Positions 1 through 13,061 of a DNA stretch of 64,000 nt are shown here, piece by piece (positions within the stretch are counted from its first letter, which is position 1; every line of letters starts with the position of its first letter). Source of the stretch: Microcebus murinus (Eukaryota; Chordata; Mammalia; Primates; Cheirogaleidae); the NCBI RefSeq assembly GCF_040939455.1, contig NC_134115.1:29042727-29106726 (forward strand), written 5' to 3'. A model generated the notes under the pieces. That model was not told the origin of the DNA. It saw only the letters and a program-made list of their open reading frames with translations, and did not search any database. The position numbers were made by a program, and so were the translations under genes.

Positions 1-383
1 ATTTTACAGAGGGAATTCAACTAACCCTTTAGCTGTCATGCTCAAATCAAGTAGAGGTCAAACTTTTACTTGCTTTTAAGACCACGTGCAACTTGTTCAG
101 ATGCTGCAATATTAAAAGTAGGTTTTTGAAAGGCAGGGCAACGATTTAATGGCGAAAACCTGTGTAAGCGAGGTTCTGAAAAGTTATAAATGTTTCATTT
201 CAGATCTTGCTCTCATCTCCCTGACCATGGTAACCAAATTATCCCCAGGGAGAAGATGTATAACCAGAGTAAACTTGCCTACTGAGAATGAGACAGCTTA
301 TAAAACATCAGGAAAGGTTCACTTACACAGAGACTAGCGTATGAGGGTGACACTTCTGAAACGGGCCACAATGTCATGTTTCA

Positions 384-521
<138 letters not shown>

Positions 522-739
522 CTAGGCGACCAGGTGGGAAAAAGCAGGAAGAAAATAAAATAAGACAAAGTTAGGACTTTGTCATCATTGCTTTGAGGTT
601 TGTTACAGCTTAACACTTTCCATTTATAGAAGCACACAATTTACACCAGAGAGGAATGTCCTTAATTTAGTATTTACAGACAGCAGATTGTGTAGAAAGA
701 GCATTGCTTTCAGAATCAGAATAGGATTAATCACAATAA

Positions 740-870
740 GGCTGATAGCTCACGGCACTTTTCGCTATTCTCTGTGAGGTCGCAAGGTGAATGGGGTAAT
801 GAAGCTCCCCATGTTAAGTGACTTGTCTGAGGTCTCTGAGCTGGCATTTGGGACTGCTGGCTTGTTGCCC
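740..870 (-). repeat. MIR-like fragment
   Basis: Degenerate match to the MIR core (the part resembling 'aagtgacttgtctgaggtc', with loss of most of the flanks). The element is diverged, so limits are approximate. Confidence 0.4.
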
Positions 871-1670
871 TTGACTACCAACCAGAACATACTAGAGGAC
901 CTTAAAAAATGCAGACCCCAACTCTGTTAGAGTACAATGTCAGCCCAAACATCAGACGCTAGTCTATCACAGAAAAAAAGAAAAAAGGAAAGAAAGAAGT
1001 ACTCGAACCACCTGCTTCGCTTGTCTTGGAAGAGCAATAGCTTCAGCTGTGTTGGTAGAAGGCAGAAACTCTAGACTAGGTTTTTTATTTCCAGACCCTT
1101 CCCACGCATCTAATAAGCTTCTCAGACGCTTCTCCAATGTTTTTTTTTTTTTTTTTTCTTCTAAAGAGCCTTGAATTCTTCAAAAGACTGGTTAGTCCAT
1201 CTATGACCAATAAATGCTCATTTAAATTTGAAAACACTCTTTCAACAAAGGAGTCCTTTACTCCCAAGGCTTGCGCTCTTTTTAGAATGGACAGGATATG
1301 AAAGAAACAGTGACAGGGCTGAGTCCCCCGTGTTGGGACGTGCAAGCAGGAAGGAGCCTGGCCACCCCCCATCCTGCGCATGACTTGCAGGGATCTCGGC
1401 TTTCCTGTGCATTCTAGAGGCCCCCTCCAACCAAGGGGCCCCCAGTGATTCCTACAACACACTTGCAAACACAAAGAGCTATTTAATGCCGCAGGGCAAA
1501 AACAATAACAACATAACTGGTAGGAATGGGATGGGGGGGCACTACTGGGTTACTACTCAATAACATTGTTTTCCTGATTCACAAAGAAATGTATAGAAAT
1601 GACTGAGACATTGAGAATGCAGATAACATAAGGAAAATGAAAACATTGGTAAAAATATTAATATTAATTA

Positions 1671-1892
<222 letters not shown>

Positions 1893-1904
1893 TAATTACC
1901 ATTA

Positions 1905-2120
1905 ACTGAGTCCCTACTCTGTGCCAGGCTATGTGTTTGGTACTTTGTGTAAATTGTTTCCAACCTGACCGTAACTGATGGAGCTAGGAATCATTATCCC
2001 AATCTTACAGACAAGGAAAACAGAGGTTCAGAGTAGTAAAGAACACTTGCAGAGGTGATCTTAAATCCAGGTCTGTTTGGGTCCAGAGGCACTGTTCTTT
2101 CCATAATACAGAGTGTATTC
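1905..2120 (-). repeat. MIR-like fragment
   Basis: Carries the typical 'cttacagacaaggaaaaca' and 'gaggttcagag' segments of an antisense MIR, next to an Alu tail. Confidence 0.55.
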
Positions 2121-2177
2121 TCACTCTCATTAACCAGCAATATAAGGTATTCACTCTAGGGTCTCAGAAGCCAGGTT

Positions 2178-2519
2178 TTAAAAAAATTGCTTTTTATTAT
2201 CGTAAAAACCACATAATATTAAATTTGCCATATTAACCATTTTTAAGTGTACAGTTCAGTAGCGTTAAGTATATTGACATTGTTGTACAACCAGATCTCT
2301 AGAACTTTCCCATCTTGTAACGCTGAAACTCTGTACCCATCAGACGCTAATTTCCCCTCCCCTAGCCCTTGATAAATACCTTTCGACTTTATTTCTATGA
2401 TTTTGACTCATTTCTTTTTTAACTGACAAATAAAAATCATATATTTACAGTGCTGTTTCTAAGATTTTGACTACTTCATATGAGTGTAATTGTCCAGTAT
2501 TTGTTTGTCCTTTTGTGAT
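2178..2519 (+). repeat. Old L1 3'-region fragment
   Basis: Shows the mammalian L1 3' region text 'aagtgtacagttcagtagc' and 'gtacccatcaga'. The same kind of sequence resumes at 2876-2988 and 3082-3240, so an Alu and an L1 stub are inserted in or between old L1 pieces. Strand is uncertain. Confidence 0.55.
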
Positions 2520-2529
2520 TGGCTTCCAG

Positions 2530-2861
2530 TTTTTTTTTTTTTTTTGGAGACAGAGTCTCACTCTGTTGCCCGGGCTAGAGTGCCATGGCGTCAGCCTAGC
2601 TCACAGCAACCTCAAACTCCCGGGCTCAAGTGATCCTTCTGCCTCAGTCTCCCGAGTAGCTGGGACCACAGGCATGTGCCACCATGCCCGGATAATTTTG
2701 TCTGTATATTTTTAGTTGACCAATTAATTTCTTTCTATTTTTAGTAGAGACAGGGTCTTGCTCTTGCTCAGGCTGGTCTGGACCTCCTGAGCTCAAATGA
2801 TCCACCCGCCTTGGCCTCTCCAAAGTGCTAGGATTTCAGGCGTGAGCCACTGCACCCAGCC
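2530..2861 (-). repeat. Strepsirrhine-type Alu
   Basis: Full-length antisense Alu from a T-run to 'gcacccagcc', with the lemur-type mid-region (ttgaccaattaatttctt). The flanks 'tggcttccagttttt' are present on both sides as a target-site duplication. Confidence 0.95.
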
Positions 2862-3001
2862 TGGCTTCCAGTTTTTGAATACATTTTTTTAAAGGACTAG
2901 GATTATATTGTACATAAATTTGTTTTAAAAAAATTCTTTTTCTGAAACCCATCTTTACTGTTTTGGTAGGACTACATTTCATTTATTTAAAAACTTGTTA
3001 A

Positions 3002-3068
3002 GAGGGGGAGAAATGGGCATTTATTGAAATCTTAAAATCTGTACCCCCATAATATGCCGAAATAAAAA
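3002..3068 (+). mobile_element. Severely 5'-truncated L1 3' end
   Basis: About 67 bases ending 'cccccataatatgccgaaat' and an A-run, the common L1 3' end of this genome. It is flanked by the duplication aaaaacttgttaa (2989-3001 and 3069-3081), proving target-primed insertion. Confidence 0.85.
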
Positions 3069-3081
3069 AAAAACTTGTTAA

Positions 3082-3240
3082 AACTATACAATTCAGTAGT
3101 TTTTAGTATTTCACAAAGTGTGCAAACATCACCACTAATTCTAGACTAGTTCCACCTCCCCCAAAAGAAACCCTGCACCCATCAATAGTCACTCCCCACT
3201 CTACTCCTCATCCCATACACAATTTTATAAATTATTTTTC
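3082..3240 (+). repeat. Old L1 3'-region fragment
   Basis: Contains 'acaattcagtagtttttag' and 'accctgcacccatcaatag', akin to the fragment at 2178. It was contiguous with 2876-3001 before the L1 stub entered. Confidence 0.5.
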
Positions 3241-4479
3241 CATGAGATACTGGGGCTCATGGAATCAACACAGAATTGCTCTCATGTGACCTCTGTGTGG
3301 CCCTTAAATGCCCCATTGTACCTTGTGCCCTAGACTGGGGAGGACACAGTCGGCGGAAAGGGCAGAGGACAGGTGACAAGGATGCAGATTCCAGGTCCGG
3401 TCTCATCACTGACCGGCCCTGGGCCTCGGGCCGGTCACATCAACCACATGCCTGTCTCCTCACGACAACTACTGTCCTATCAGTCCTGCCTCACTCAGGA
3501 ACTCCGTGCAAGGATGGAAGGGCTGACTGATCGCCCCCAAGGCCTCTTCCCTTGCTCCGATCTACCAGCAGGATGGGGCATCTGACCACTGAAACCAAAA
3601 TCCACTTTCCGACCGGAAGTCTTCTGAGTAACTCCAGGAAACAGGCCACTTCTCCAGAGAGCATATTAATAAAACCAACGTGAGAGGCCGGCTAGCTCCG
3701 CAGCTGTCAAACTGTTTATGCCACGTGGCACCTTCTCCGCAGGGCACCCTCTCCCCAGGACAGGCCACTCCTCTGCTCCGGGTCCCAGTTGAGGAGCCTG
3801 GGGAAAGTCACCCTGATGCCCTGCGTGTGTCCCCAAGGCCACCGCCCCACTTTCTCCCTGCACTCAGAGCTGCTAATGTGTCTGCTTGTCCCTGCCGCCC
3901 ACTATTGTGAGCGCCCCGCCATCACATTTGTCTCTCCATGCTATGGCATCTGCAGGTCCAGCCCCTCCATACAACCTGTTCTCTGTCATTAGAGTTTTTC
4001 CCCGTGGAGCCTGAAGTTGTTTCCGAAAGAAAGTGGCAAGAGGGAAGAAACTAGCTGTCATGTTGGTGCAGCGGGCAGTTCTTAATGCTCCCAGAACTCA
4101 CTGCAAGTAGACTGAGGAAGAGGGCTTTCTATTCATTATTCTGACCATGCCTTAGGCAATCCGAATCTATTTTGGGAGTGTGGGCGCACTTAAGTGGGGC
4201 TGGGGGGATAGTCAAAAATATTTAGCAGTTGCTGAGACACAGGCACTAAGCAATCAGAGCAGACCGAGGCCACAGCTGGTGAGGCTTATTGACACCTGCT
4301 AGTCAAGGGCAGCCCTACACAGGTGGGAGCAAATATAGCAATTACTGTTGTCACCAGCTCCGTTGTAGAAATAGACACATATGGGATGGCATGTTGAGTC
4401 GGGACACTTCACATATAAGTGGCCTCCCACACTCCTAAAGCAGATTCTGACTTCCCCTTAAAGAATAAGGAGTTTGAAG

Positions 4480-4660
4480 CACTTTTACCTATGTTGTTTC
4501 AGTTAGTCCTCACGTAAACCTAGAGACATGGAGGTTAAGGGCACTCACTGCACGGCTGAGGAAGCTGCAGCTCACAGAAGTTAGTTAATTCATTGAAGGA
4601 CCCCTGGAAGGAAAATTCAAGTCCAGCATGCCACGCCAGATCCTCTGTCTCCCTGTGCAG
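4480..4660 (-). repeat. MIR-like fragment
   Basis: 'ggctgaggaagctgcagctc' followed by 'cagaagttagttaattca' matches the antisense MIR body in a diverged form. Confidence 0.5.
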
Positions 4661-5379
4661 TAAGATGCGACCTGTAAGCAGAGGTCCCCACCTCAAGACT
4701 CAGAGGTGGCCTTTGGGAGGCTGCAGACAGCTTCCGCATCGCAGCTGAGATTGGACGCCTAGCCGAGTATGGCAGTTTTTCTCCGGAGAGAGTCCAGAGC
4801 CGGCATCAGATTCTTATAGAGGGTTCTGATCCTAAAAAAGGTTAAGAAACTTCTCTCATGCAGTATTATGCTGACAACTTAGTGAATGAAGATCACGTCA
4901 ACCAGCAAATCCTTATTAAAACATCTAAGAGGCCGGGGCTCTTCCTAGAAGAAAAGGAAGGCAGCTCACAGGTAACTTCAAATAGCGTGGTGCGTCTGAC
5001 AGTCCCCCGTCAGGTTTTGCTAGGGCAAGCGCAGCAGACTCGGTGGCTGCCTGCTGACAGGCAGGGCTTTCGGCTCTTGTGGGATGTCCCCTGTAACAAC
5101 CAGTGCCAATAAGGGGTGAAGCCTGGACCCAGACACTGCCATCCGCCTATTACACCTGGACCACTCGATCAGCTGAAACACCAGCTAAGAAGCCACTCAA
5201 GTCTCCCACTCCACAGCGAGAAAACACAACAAGTGCTTTCTTGAGTGTATCTGGACTATTGCTTTCATTTGTCTACTTGGCCAGTAGCAAGTTGGTAAAA
5301 GGTCCATAAACACTGAGTGGCGTCCATGAAAGCATGTTTTGGAAAAGTATGTGGGTCTCATTTCATTTACGTAGTAAAT

Positions 5380-5500
5380 CCACATTTATTAAGTCCCTAC
5401 TATGCATTCGGCACCGTTCCAGGCACTGGGATCAAAGAATGGACAGTGTCCCTAAGCCAAGCAGCTCAGTCTAGCCATGGGCCTGATACATAAATAGACA
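5380..5500 (+). repeat. Ancient LINE/SINE fragment (L2/MIR-age)
   Basis: The phrase 'attaagtccctactatgcat' with 'ccaggcactgggatcaaaga' belongs to a very common ancient mammalian repeat; family uncertain. Confidence 0.45.
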
Positions 5501-6222
5501 ATAACAGGGTGACTAGGACCCCCCAGTCATCCTCAGAGTGCTCAACAAGGGAGGGAGGAAGGATGGTGAGCATCTCCCAGGGCTTCACAAAGGAGCTAAC
5601 TTCCAATTGCACCCCAAGGGCAGGAAAGACTGTCTTCCAACAAAATCCAGGTAATGGTATTACAGGTGTTCTATGTGTCTATAATATACTTTCAACTGAT
5701 TTATCAAATGTGAAATATATAAAGTAGTTAGCACCTGAAGACTCTAATCAGGAATTCACACCCAGGGTAGATAGCATTTCACTGTACTTAATACAAGTCC
5801 AAACTACAGAGGCAGCCACTATATACCTTTAGCTTTCTAAATCTACACTTCAGAATTCGCTAATCAGTAAATAATTTGTTAGAAACAATTTTGCTCTGGG
5901 GAGTAGAGTGATACTCAAGGTATGTGGATTGCCTAGAAAAATATAGGCACCCCTTCCCTTGCAGGAGTGGATCGCAGAATCTGGAAAGCTCACCAGCCTA
6001 ATACTCTTCAGAGAGACACTCTCGGGGGTAGGATTCCGGAAGGTTCTGTGACCCACCACTGAGCAGAAGTTTTTGTCGCCTGACTTAAACTGATTCAATG
6101 AGGTAAACTGAATACAGCTGCTAGAATATTTGCCACATTTGCTTCTAATGAAACCTTCATGCAAAATATGTGGTCAAGTTGGGGCTCCACTAATCCTATA
6201 AGAGCAGGTTGCAGGAATGTCT

Positions 6223-6301
6223 TTTTAAATTATTATTTATTTCAGCATATTATGGGGTACAAATGTTTAGGTTACCTGTGCTACCCCCCCCCCCCCCCCC
6301 G
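6223..6301 (-). mobile_element. L1 3' end stub with poly(C) tract
   Basis: Antisense copy of the L1 3' end (tatttcagcatattatgggg), followed by a run of about 17 C (6284-6300) that corresponds to the G-rich tract of the L1 3'UTR. Imperfect repeats near gcaggaatgt and gcaggactgt flank it. Confidence 0.75.
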
Positions 6302-6523
6302 CAGGACTGTTTTTGTGGCTTGTTAATAGATGTTTGCATGTGTGGGCAGAGTTTAGCCTGAGACTTGGTTTCCCTTTAGTTACAGCCTCTGGTAGGTAGG
6401 CTGGGGGACCGGAGGCCTGTAACATCCCTACCTCTCATCAGTGCGTGGATGGGCAAGGTGGCAGGCCAGTTTGTAAGGTTCCCAAGCAGCTTGGCCCTCC
6501 AGGCCTGTCTGTGCCAGCACTTT

Positions 6524-6858
6524 TTTTTTTTTTTGAGACAGAGTCTCACTTTGTTGCCCAGGCTAGAGTGAGTGCCGTGGCATCAGCCTACCTCACAGCA
6601 ACCTCAAACTCCTGGGCTCAAGCGATCCTCCTGCCTTAGCCTCCCGAGTAGCTGTTACTACAGGCATGTGCCACTATGCCCGGCTAATTTTTTTCTATCT
6701 ATATATATATTAGTTGGCCAATTAATTTCTTTCTATTTATAGTAGAGACGGGGTCTCGCTCTTGCTCAGGCTGGTTTTGAACTCCTGACCTCGAGCAATC
6801 CTCCCGCCTCGGCCTCCTAGAGTGCTAGGATTACAGGCGTGAGCCACCACGCCTGGCC
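6524..6858 (-). repeat. Strepsirrhine-type Alu
   Basis: Full-length antisense Alu, T-run to 'cacgcctggcc'. Flanked by 'tgccagcactttt' on both sides. Lies in FXN intron 3, in opposite orientation to Alus in intron 2. Confidence 0.95.
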
Positions 6859-7384
6859 TATGCCAGCACTTTTAAAGGCCTTCCCTGACCCTGCCACATT
6901 TTCCACTGCTGACAGCAACCAATGAATCTACCTGGAAGCCATTCAATCCTTCCCAACTCCATTGCTCCTATTTTTTTTTTTAACCAACAATTCCTACGAA
7001 GCCCCTCACTGTCCTTACAACCAGGCTTGACGCTTTCTCCCTGACTTTGCTTCCTGCCCTATCCTATGGAGTTCCTTCTCTATCCAGCTCTCCCACAGCA
7101 ATATCCAACACCGTTTCTATCATTTTAGGGTGACAGCTGGTTGTCTTCAATCATCCCATGACTTAATCCAAAAGGCACACTTCATGGCATTTCCTGGCAT
7201 TAATTAATTACTATGAAGAGGATTAACATCTGCCGGGAATTTCCTCCCCACTGGCAAGAAAGAACTACTCCAAGGCCTAAGCAATAATTCCAAATCCAAA
7301 GGCGGGGGCCCTTGCTCAAGTCTGCCACCTGGTGGCCTGTCAATAAAATCCAGCACTTCCTAGGTTTCCAGGATTTGGGGCTAA

Positions 7385-7610
7385 TGTTTCATCAAATTCA
7401 GAAGTTCTCACATTAGAATCACCTGGGGAGCTTTAAAAATCCCAGTGCCCTGCCAAGATCACACCCCAGGCCAATTCAACCGTAATCTCTAGGAGGGGCA
7501 CCCAGGGATGCACGTTAGAATTCAGGGTGGACTTTCCAAAATCCAAAAATATGCTTCCCAGGAATGCACCCTGATCTACCTGTACCTCAGAGTCTCTCCG
7601 GAGTGGGGCC
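7385..7610 (+). repeat. MER5-like hAT element fragment
   Basis: 'ttagaatcacctggggagct' and 'gccctgccaagatcacaccc' match the body of a MER5/Charlie non-autonomous hAT element; the terminal repeats are not clear. Confidence 0.55.
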
Positions 7611-7764
7611 TGAGTCTTTGAATCTGAATAACTCTTGGAAAGTTATCTTAGCCTGCAAAGAACTATCCATCTAGTTTAGTGCTCCCCATGCTTGCTTGCT
7701 TGCCAAACACATGCCCAGGTCCCTCCCTGATTTACCTTCACGGGTATTGAGTGAAGCATGAGAA

Positions 7765-7865
7765 TCTGTATTTTTAACCCAAAAATGAGGCTCAGAAAGG
7801 CTGAGTGACTTGCCCAGGGCCACATGCCTAGTGGAGATGGGTTGGGTCCTTTGGTGCCAGCCACA
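7765..7865 (-). repeat. MIR core
   Basis: 'gaggctcagaaaggctgagt' and 'gacttgcccagggccacatg' is an easily read antisense MIR core, 105 bases downstream-side of FXN exon 3. Confidence 0.7.
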
Positions 7866-7951
7866 ACCCCATGCAATTTGACGTTTCATTCTGCTAGAGG
7901 AGAAGTCTTCATTTCAGTGCACTAAAATTCTTAGAGAGGAAACAGAAATTA

Positions 7952-8125
<174 letters not shown>

Positions 8126-8468
8126 TTATATTCCATTTCATTAATATCAAATTCACACATTTTTCATTTGAACTTCAAAAATTGATGGAAAATATCTAAC
8201 ATGTACAAACAGCACAGAAGGGGTTACAGAGAGAAGTAAGCCTTTCTTCCAAATAGGTAGCCCCCGTGCCCAGAGGAAACAATGATGAGCAGTTTTTTCT
8301 GTATCTTTCCTGTATATTCTTTTAAATATATAAATGAAGTGTTTTGTATTTTTAATTAATGTCTTAGATATTATTCCATACTAGTACATGTGGAAGTTTT
8401 AAATATTTTATTTATTTAACCAGTCCCCTTCAGCTGGATGTTGAGGTTGTTTCCATTGCCCCCCCCCC

Positions 8469-8794
8469 TTTTTTTTGAGACAGAGTCTCACTCTATTGCC
8501 CTGGCTAGAGTGTTGTGGCATCGGACTAGCTCACAGCAACCTCAAACTCCTAGGCTCAAGTCATCCTCCTGCCTCAGCCTCCCAAGTAGCTGGGACTATA
8601 GGCATGCGCCACCATGCCTGGCTAATTTTTCTCTCTATATATTTTTAGTTGGCCAATTAATTTATTTCTATTCTTAGTAGAGATGGGGTCTCGCTCTTGC
8701 TCAGGCTGGTTTCGAACTCCTGACCTTGAGTGATCCTCCTGCCTTGGCCTCCCAGAGTGCTAGGATTATAGGCACGAGCCACCATGCCTGGCCT
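8469..8794 (-). repeat. Strepsirrhine-type Alu
   Basis: Full-length antisense Alu with lemur-type mid-region; flanks 'ttccattgc' and 'tccattgct' form a target-site duplication. A C-run precedes the T-run. Confidence 0.94.
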
Positions 8795-9017
8795 CCATTG
8801 CTTTTGTTATTAAAATTTATGTCAGGCAAGACACAAAGTGGGAGAAAATACTTGCATTACATATATCTGAAAAAAGACTCTTTATAAAATATATAAACAA
8901 CTCCTACAAATCAATAAGAAAAAGAAAACCCAATAAAGAAATGGGCAAAATACTTAAACAGATTTCATAAAAAAAGATATCCAAATGGTCAATGAATATA
9001 TGAAAAGGGGCTCAAGG

Positions 9018-9172
9018 TTTTGTTTTTATTTATTTAGTTTTTGAGACAGGGTCTTACTATGTTGGACTCCTACTATGCTGGACTTGAACTCCCAGGCTCA
9101 AGTGACCCTCCTGCTTCAGCTTCCTGAATAGCTGGGACTACATACAGGCATGTGCCACCATGTCCCACTCAA
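9018..9172 (-). repeat. Monomeric Alu-type SINE (FLAM-like)
   Basis: Only one Alu monomer, antisense: 'gagacagggtcttactatgt' to 'gccaccatgtccca'. It sits inside the old L1. Confidence 0.7.
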
Positions 9173-9272
9173 CTTTGTGAATCTTCAGGAAAATGCCAAT
9201 TAAAAAATCACAATGAGATGCCACCAGAGTAGTTAAAATAAAACAGATAATATCAAGAATTAGCTAAGAGGC

Positions 9273-9575
9273 GGCCAGTCGTGATGGCTCATGCCTGTAA
9301 TCCTAGCACTCTGGAAGGCCAAGAAAGGACAGATTGCTTAAGCTCAGGAGTTTGAGACCAGCCTGAGCAAGAGCAAGACCCCATCTCTACTAAAAAATAG
9401 AAACAAGTAGCCAGGCATGGTGGTGCATGCCTATAGTCCCAGCTACTCTGGAGGCTGAGGCAGGAGGATCGCCAGAGCCCAGGAGTTTGAGGTTGCTGTG
9501 AGTGAGGCTAATGCCACGGCACTCTAGCCCGGGTAACATAGTGAGACTCTGTCTCAAAATAAATAAATAAATTAT
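9273..9575 (+). repeat. Strepsirrhine-type Alu, short mid-region
   Basis: Sense Alu from 'ggccagtcgtgatggctc' to 'gactctgtctcaaaat' and an AAAT-rich tail; part of the mid-region is deleted. Inserted in the old L1. Confidence 0.9.
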
Positions 9576-9890
9576 CAAGCTATATACTTATGACTTGGAT
9601 ATATTTCCTTAGAGATACTATTTTTCAATTTTTAAAAATTGCTATAAATCTACAGAGACAGAAAGTAGATTGGTGGTTGCCAGGGCTTTAGGAAAGGGAG
9701 GAATGGGGAGTGACTGCTAACGGGTATGAGGTGTATTTTTTGAGTAATGAAATGTTCTGGAATTAGTTAGTGGTGATAGTTGCACAACCTTGTGAATATA
9801 CTAAACCCCCCTGGATCGTACATTTTAAACTGATGAATTTTATGGCTTATTAATTATAATAAAAATATATCAATAAAAATATAAACATCT

Positions 9891-10248
<358 letters not shown>

Positions 10249-10625
10249 TTATAAGTGTTTTTGTGCCCCTGTGAGAATATATCTGTAGGTTATAAGATAT
10301 ATACCGGGCAACTCCATTATCTATGAGTTTCCAAGGGGCCTAAAGACAGACACCAGTGGCTGCTAGAGAATTAATGCAAGACATACAGATTTGCCATATG
10401 ACCCCCTCCCCCAACCAGCCCATCAGCCGCCTCAGGGGGACAACATGGGGAAAGATATGGGGTGATCTGATTGGTGAAGGGCTGTTCTTTAAAGAGAGTG
10501 GTTGGCCTGGTGGCATGTATTTTGAGAATGTGCTGGAGAGAACGGGGCAGAGAGGGTGGTTGATATGCCTCCTTGAAGAATTTGGGGAACAAAAAGTCAC
10601 ACCTGACTCATGTGTCAAGAACTTG

Positions 10626-10938
<313 letters not shown>

Positions 10939-12309
10939 CTATCTGATAGCAGAGAGTTGGGCCACAGCAGAAGTCAGACAAGGCAAGACAAAGCTGTGCT
11001 TCCCAGAGGGCAGAATTAGACCCTGCGGAAGGGAGCTGGGCTTGGGGCATCCTGCAAGTGCCCTACCCAGCCTTCCAAGACTGCCAGGAGGGGTGAGGGG
11101 ACAGCAGCAGAGAGTCAGGGCTGGGGAGTGCCAGAGCAGGGGCTGGAAATGAGTGTCACCAAAGCAGAAACCTAAACATGCGGCGTGCTGAGCCCCTTAC
11201 AGACTTTGTGGCAGGGGTCTGTGAACGCAGACAGCAGCTTGGGAAGCTCCTCCAGCCTCGTGGGCCATGCGAAGCCCTCTGCAAGGCTGGTGCCTGAGAT
11301 AACCTGGAAGGCCGACAGTATGCCTCCTGAGCACATAGCTCTGGGGACAGAATGGTCCCATGCATGGGTGGCTTCTTGTGATTACCAGTGAGCCAGGGAG
11401 AACTGGCCCCTGTGCAAGTAGGTGGAATGAAATGGAGCATGTTGTGATAAAGGGCTGCACAAAGATGGAAAAGTCAATGGGAGAAGCTAAGGCTTTGAAC
11501 GACAAAGGTCTCCCCCAGTTAAGTCAAAGCAAGGGACCCAACTCTGCTGCAAAAACCAGGTTGAGGGTATTGCTGGTCCCCAAACTTAAAAATATCTTAC
11601 TGTTTTATATGACTTCAAGGCACCTGCCCTTCAGTTGAGGGGGCAGGGCATGGGGCATACAGAGAATCGAGGCAGCCTTAGGCTCCCAGCTAGGCAAGAA
11701 ATTTGGATGTGGTGCCTAGCACATGGGACTGACCCAAATGGATACATCAGGAGCCTCCTTTTTGGGAAAATCCTATTATAAATAAAAATGAGTCTGGCAT
11801 AAGATAGCCTACTGGAGCCTTAAAACAGCCTTTGAAACCCCAGATTATTATCAGCAGGAAGTGGGCTATGAAAGCTGTCACCCTGAGAAGGTCACACTTC
11901 CTGCTACCTCCTGTGTGGCCAACGGGAATAACAGACAAGGAGGGGCCTCCCAGAAGGCTGAACCAGGGACGCATGGAGGGGAGAGGCTGCCCCAGTGCTG
12001 GCCAGCAGGACTCCACCCCTGCCATGCCCTGACACCTGTTCTGAATGGGAGTTACAGCCAGGGTCACCCTAACCCTCTCCATCACTGTGTCAGAGTGCAG
12101 GTCGGAAGCCACTCCCAGACCTGACAGAAAGGACTGCATGTCACTGGTAAATCTTGGACTTTAGAGGTGGATGCAGTGACCACATGGCTTTTGGTTGGCT
12201 CCCTTGGGGCTGCGGATAAATGCACCTGAGTGTGGAAGGAGGGTCCATGCAGATATCGGTTGCCAAGGGGGTACCTGCGCCAGTGCCTGGCAGCTTCCCA
12301 CGGGGAATC

Positions 12310-12680
12310 CACTGCTTCTTCCAGGGCATTCGCTAGACTACATTTCCCAGGCTCCCTTGTGGTCAGCTGGGGCCATGCAACTAAGTTCTTCCTACTGGAC
12401 TATGAGTGAGGGACAAGTGCCACTTCCAGCCCTTCTATGCTTCTAGCCTTCTCTGCCAAATGGGACTTGTACAAGGTGACCCAGTCCCAACAATGCAGAG
12501 GGCAGTAAGGCACTGACAGGTGAGGACCAAACTGGGAGGTGGAAGGAACCTGGCTCCCGGATACATTTCTCAGAGGAACACCTGGGCTGCCTGGAGAGAG
12601 GAGACACAGACATTCTTGGTTTGAGCCATTATATTTTTAGTGTATTTGTTACAACAGCATGGCTTACCCTAACTAGTAGG
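12310..12680 (+). repeat. MaLR-type LTR fragment (MLT1-like)
   Basis: 'ctacatttcccaggctccct', 'ggggccatgcaactaagttc' and the end 'tgttacaacagcatggctta' follow the general MLT1 layout. Family is my recognition from memory. Confidence 0.5.
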
Positions 12681-12699
12681 ATATTGAAGAAAATAACGA

Positions 12700-12830
12700 C
12701 AGAACTCTGGAGATAACCTCAATGTCCAATAAGAGGGGATGGGTTCAATAAATTATAGTGCATCCATACAATATAATACTGTTTTATTAAAAATAATGTA
12801 GTGGATACTTAGTGACGTGCAAAGATGACT
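12700..12830 (+). repeat. Old L1 fragment
   Basis: 'caatgtccaataagagggga' and 'tagtgcatccatacaatata' match the ORF2 3' end of mammalian L1. Confidence 0.55.
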
Positions 12831-12866
12831 GAGTATCGTTGCTCAGGGAGAAAATAGGTTCTATAT

Positions 12867-12903
12867 GGAAGAGGAAGGGAGAAAAGAAAAGAGGAGGAAG
12901 AGA
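12867..12903 (+). repeat. Polypurine mirror-repeat tract
   Basis: 37 uninterrupted purines on the plus strand (pyrimidines on the FXN sense strand), 30 bases inside intron 2 from the exon 2 donor. Its core gagaaaagaaaagag is a perfect mirror. Confidence 0.85.
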
Positions 12904-12932
12904 TCCCTGCTGTGGAAGGTGTTTTATCTTAC

Positions 12933-13030
12933 CTTGGGTCACCCAAAGTTCCTGATTTCCTCAAATTCATCAAACAGACACTCTGCTTTTTGACATTCAG
13001 AAACTGGTTGAGGCAGTGGAGGTTCAAACT
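12933..13030 (-). CDS. FXN: Frataxin exon 2 (coding, internal)
   Basis: The minus strand reads [20 protein letters not shown] then [12 protein letters not shown], aligning without gaps to the human segment ([33 protein letters not shown]). The exon covers the end of the mitochondrial targeting and intermediate segment, the second processing-peptidase site (just before SGTLG in human) and the first residues of the mature protein. It is 98 nt, as in human, with donor gtaaga at 12932-12927. Compared with human it has Tyr to Cys, His to Asp and, at the junction with exon 3, Gly to Ser. The acceptor is the native tttag at 13031-13035. An L1 stub sits only 31 nt further upstream in the intron (see findings). 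Confidence 0.96.
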
Positions 13031-13061
13031 CTAAAAGCCAAAGTTAAGAATAACATTACCA

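Larger units (their letters stand above)
8815..9888 (+). repeat. Old L1 backbone, interrupted
   Basis: L1 ORF2 end and 3'UTR text can be followed in pieces: 'aaatgggcaaaatacttaaa' (8940s), 'aatgagatgccaccagagta' (9210s), 'ggtggttgccagggcttta' (9670s) and 'tgaattttatggcttatt' (9833-9850). SINEs split it at 9018-9172 and 9273-9575. Confidence 0.75.

Noticed and set aside
2467..2715. Recurrent peptides like [20 protein letters not shown] in many places.
   Set aside because: These are translations of antisense Alus and occur wherever an Alu does.
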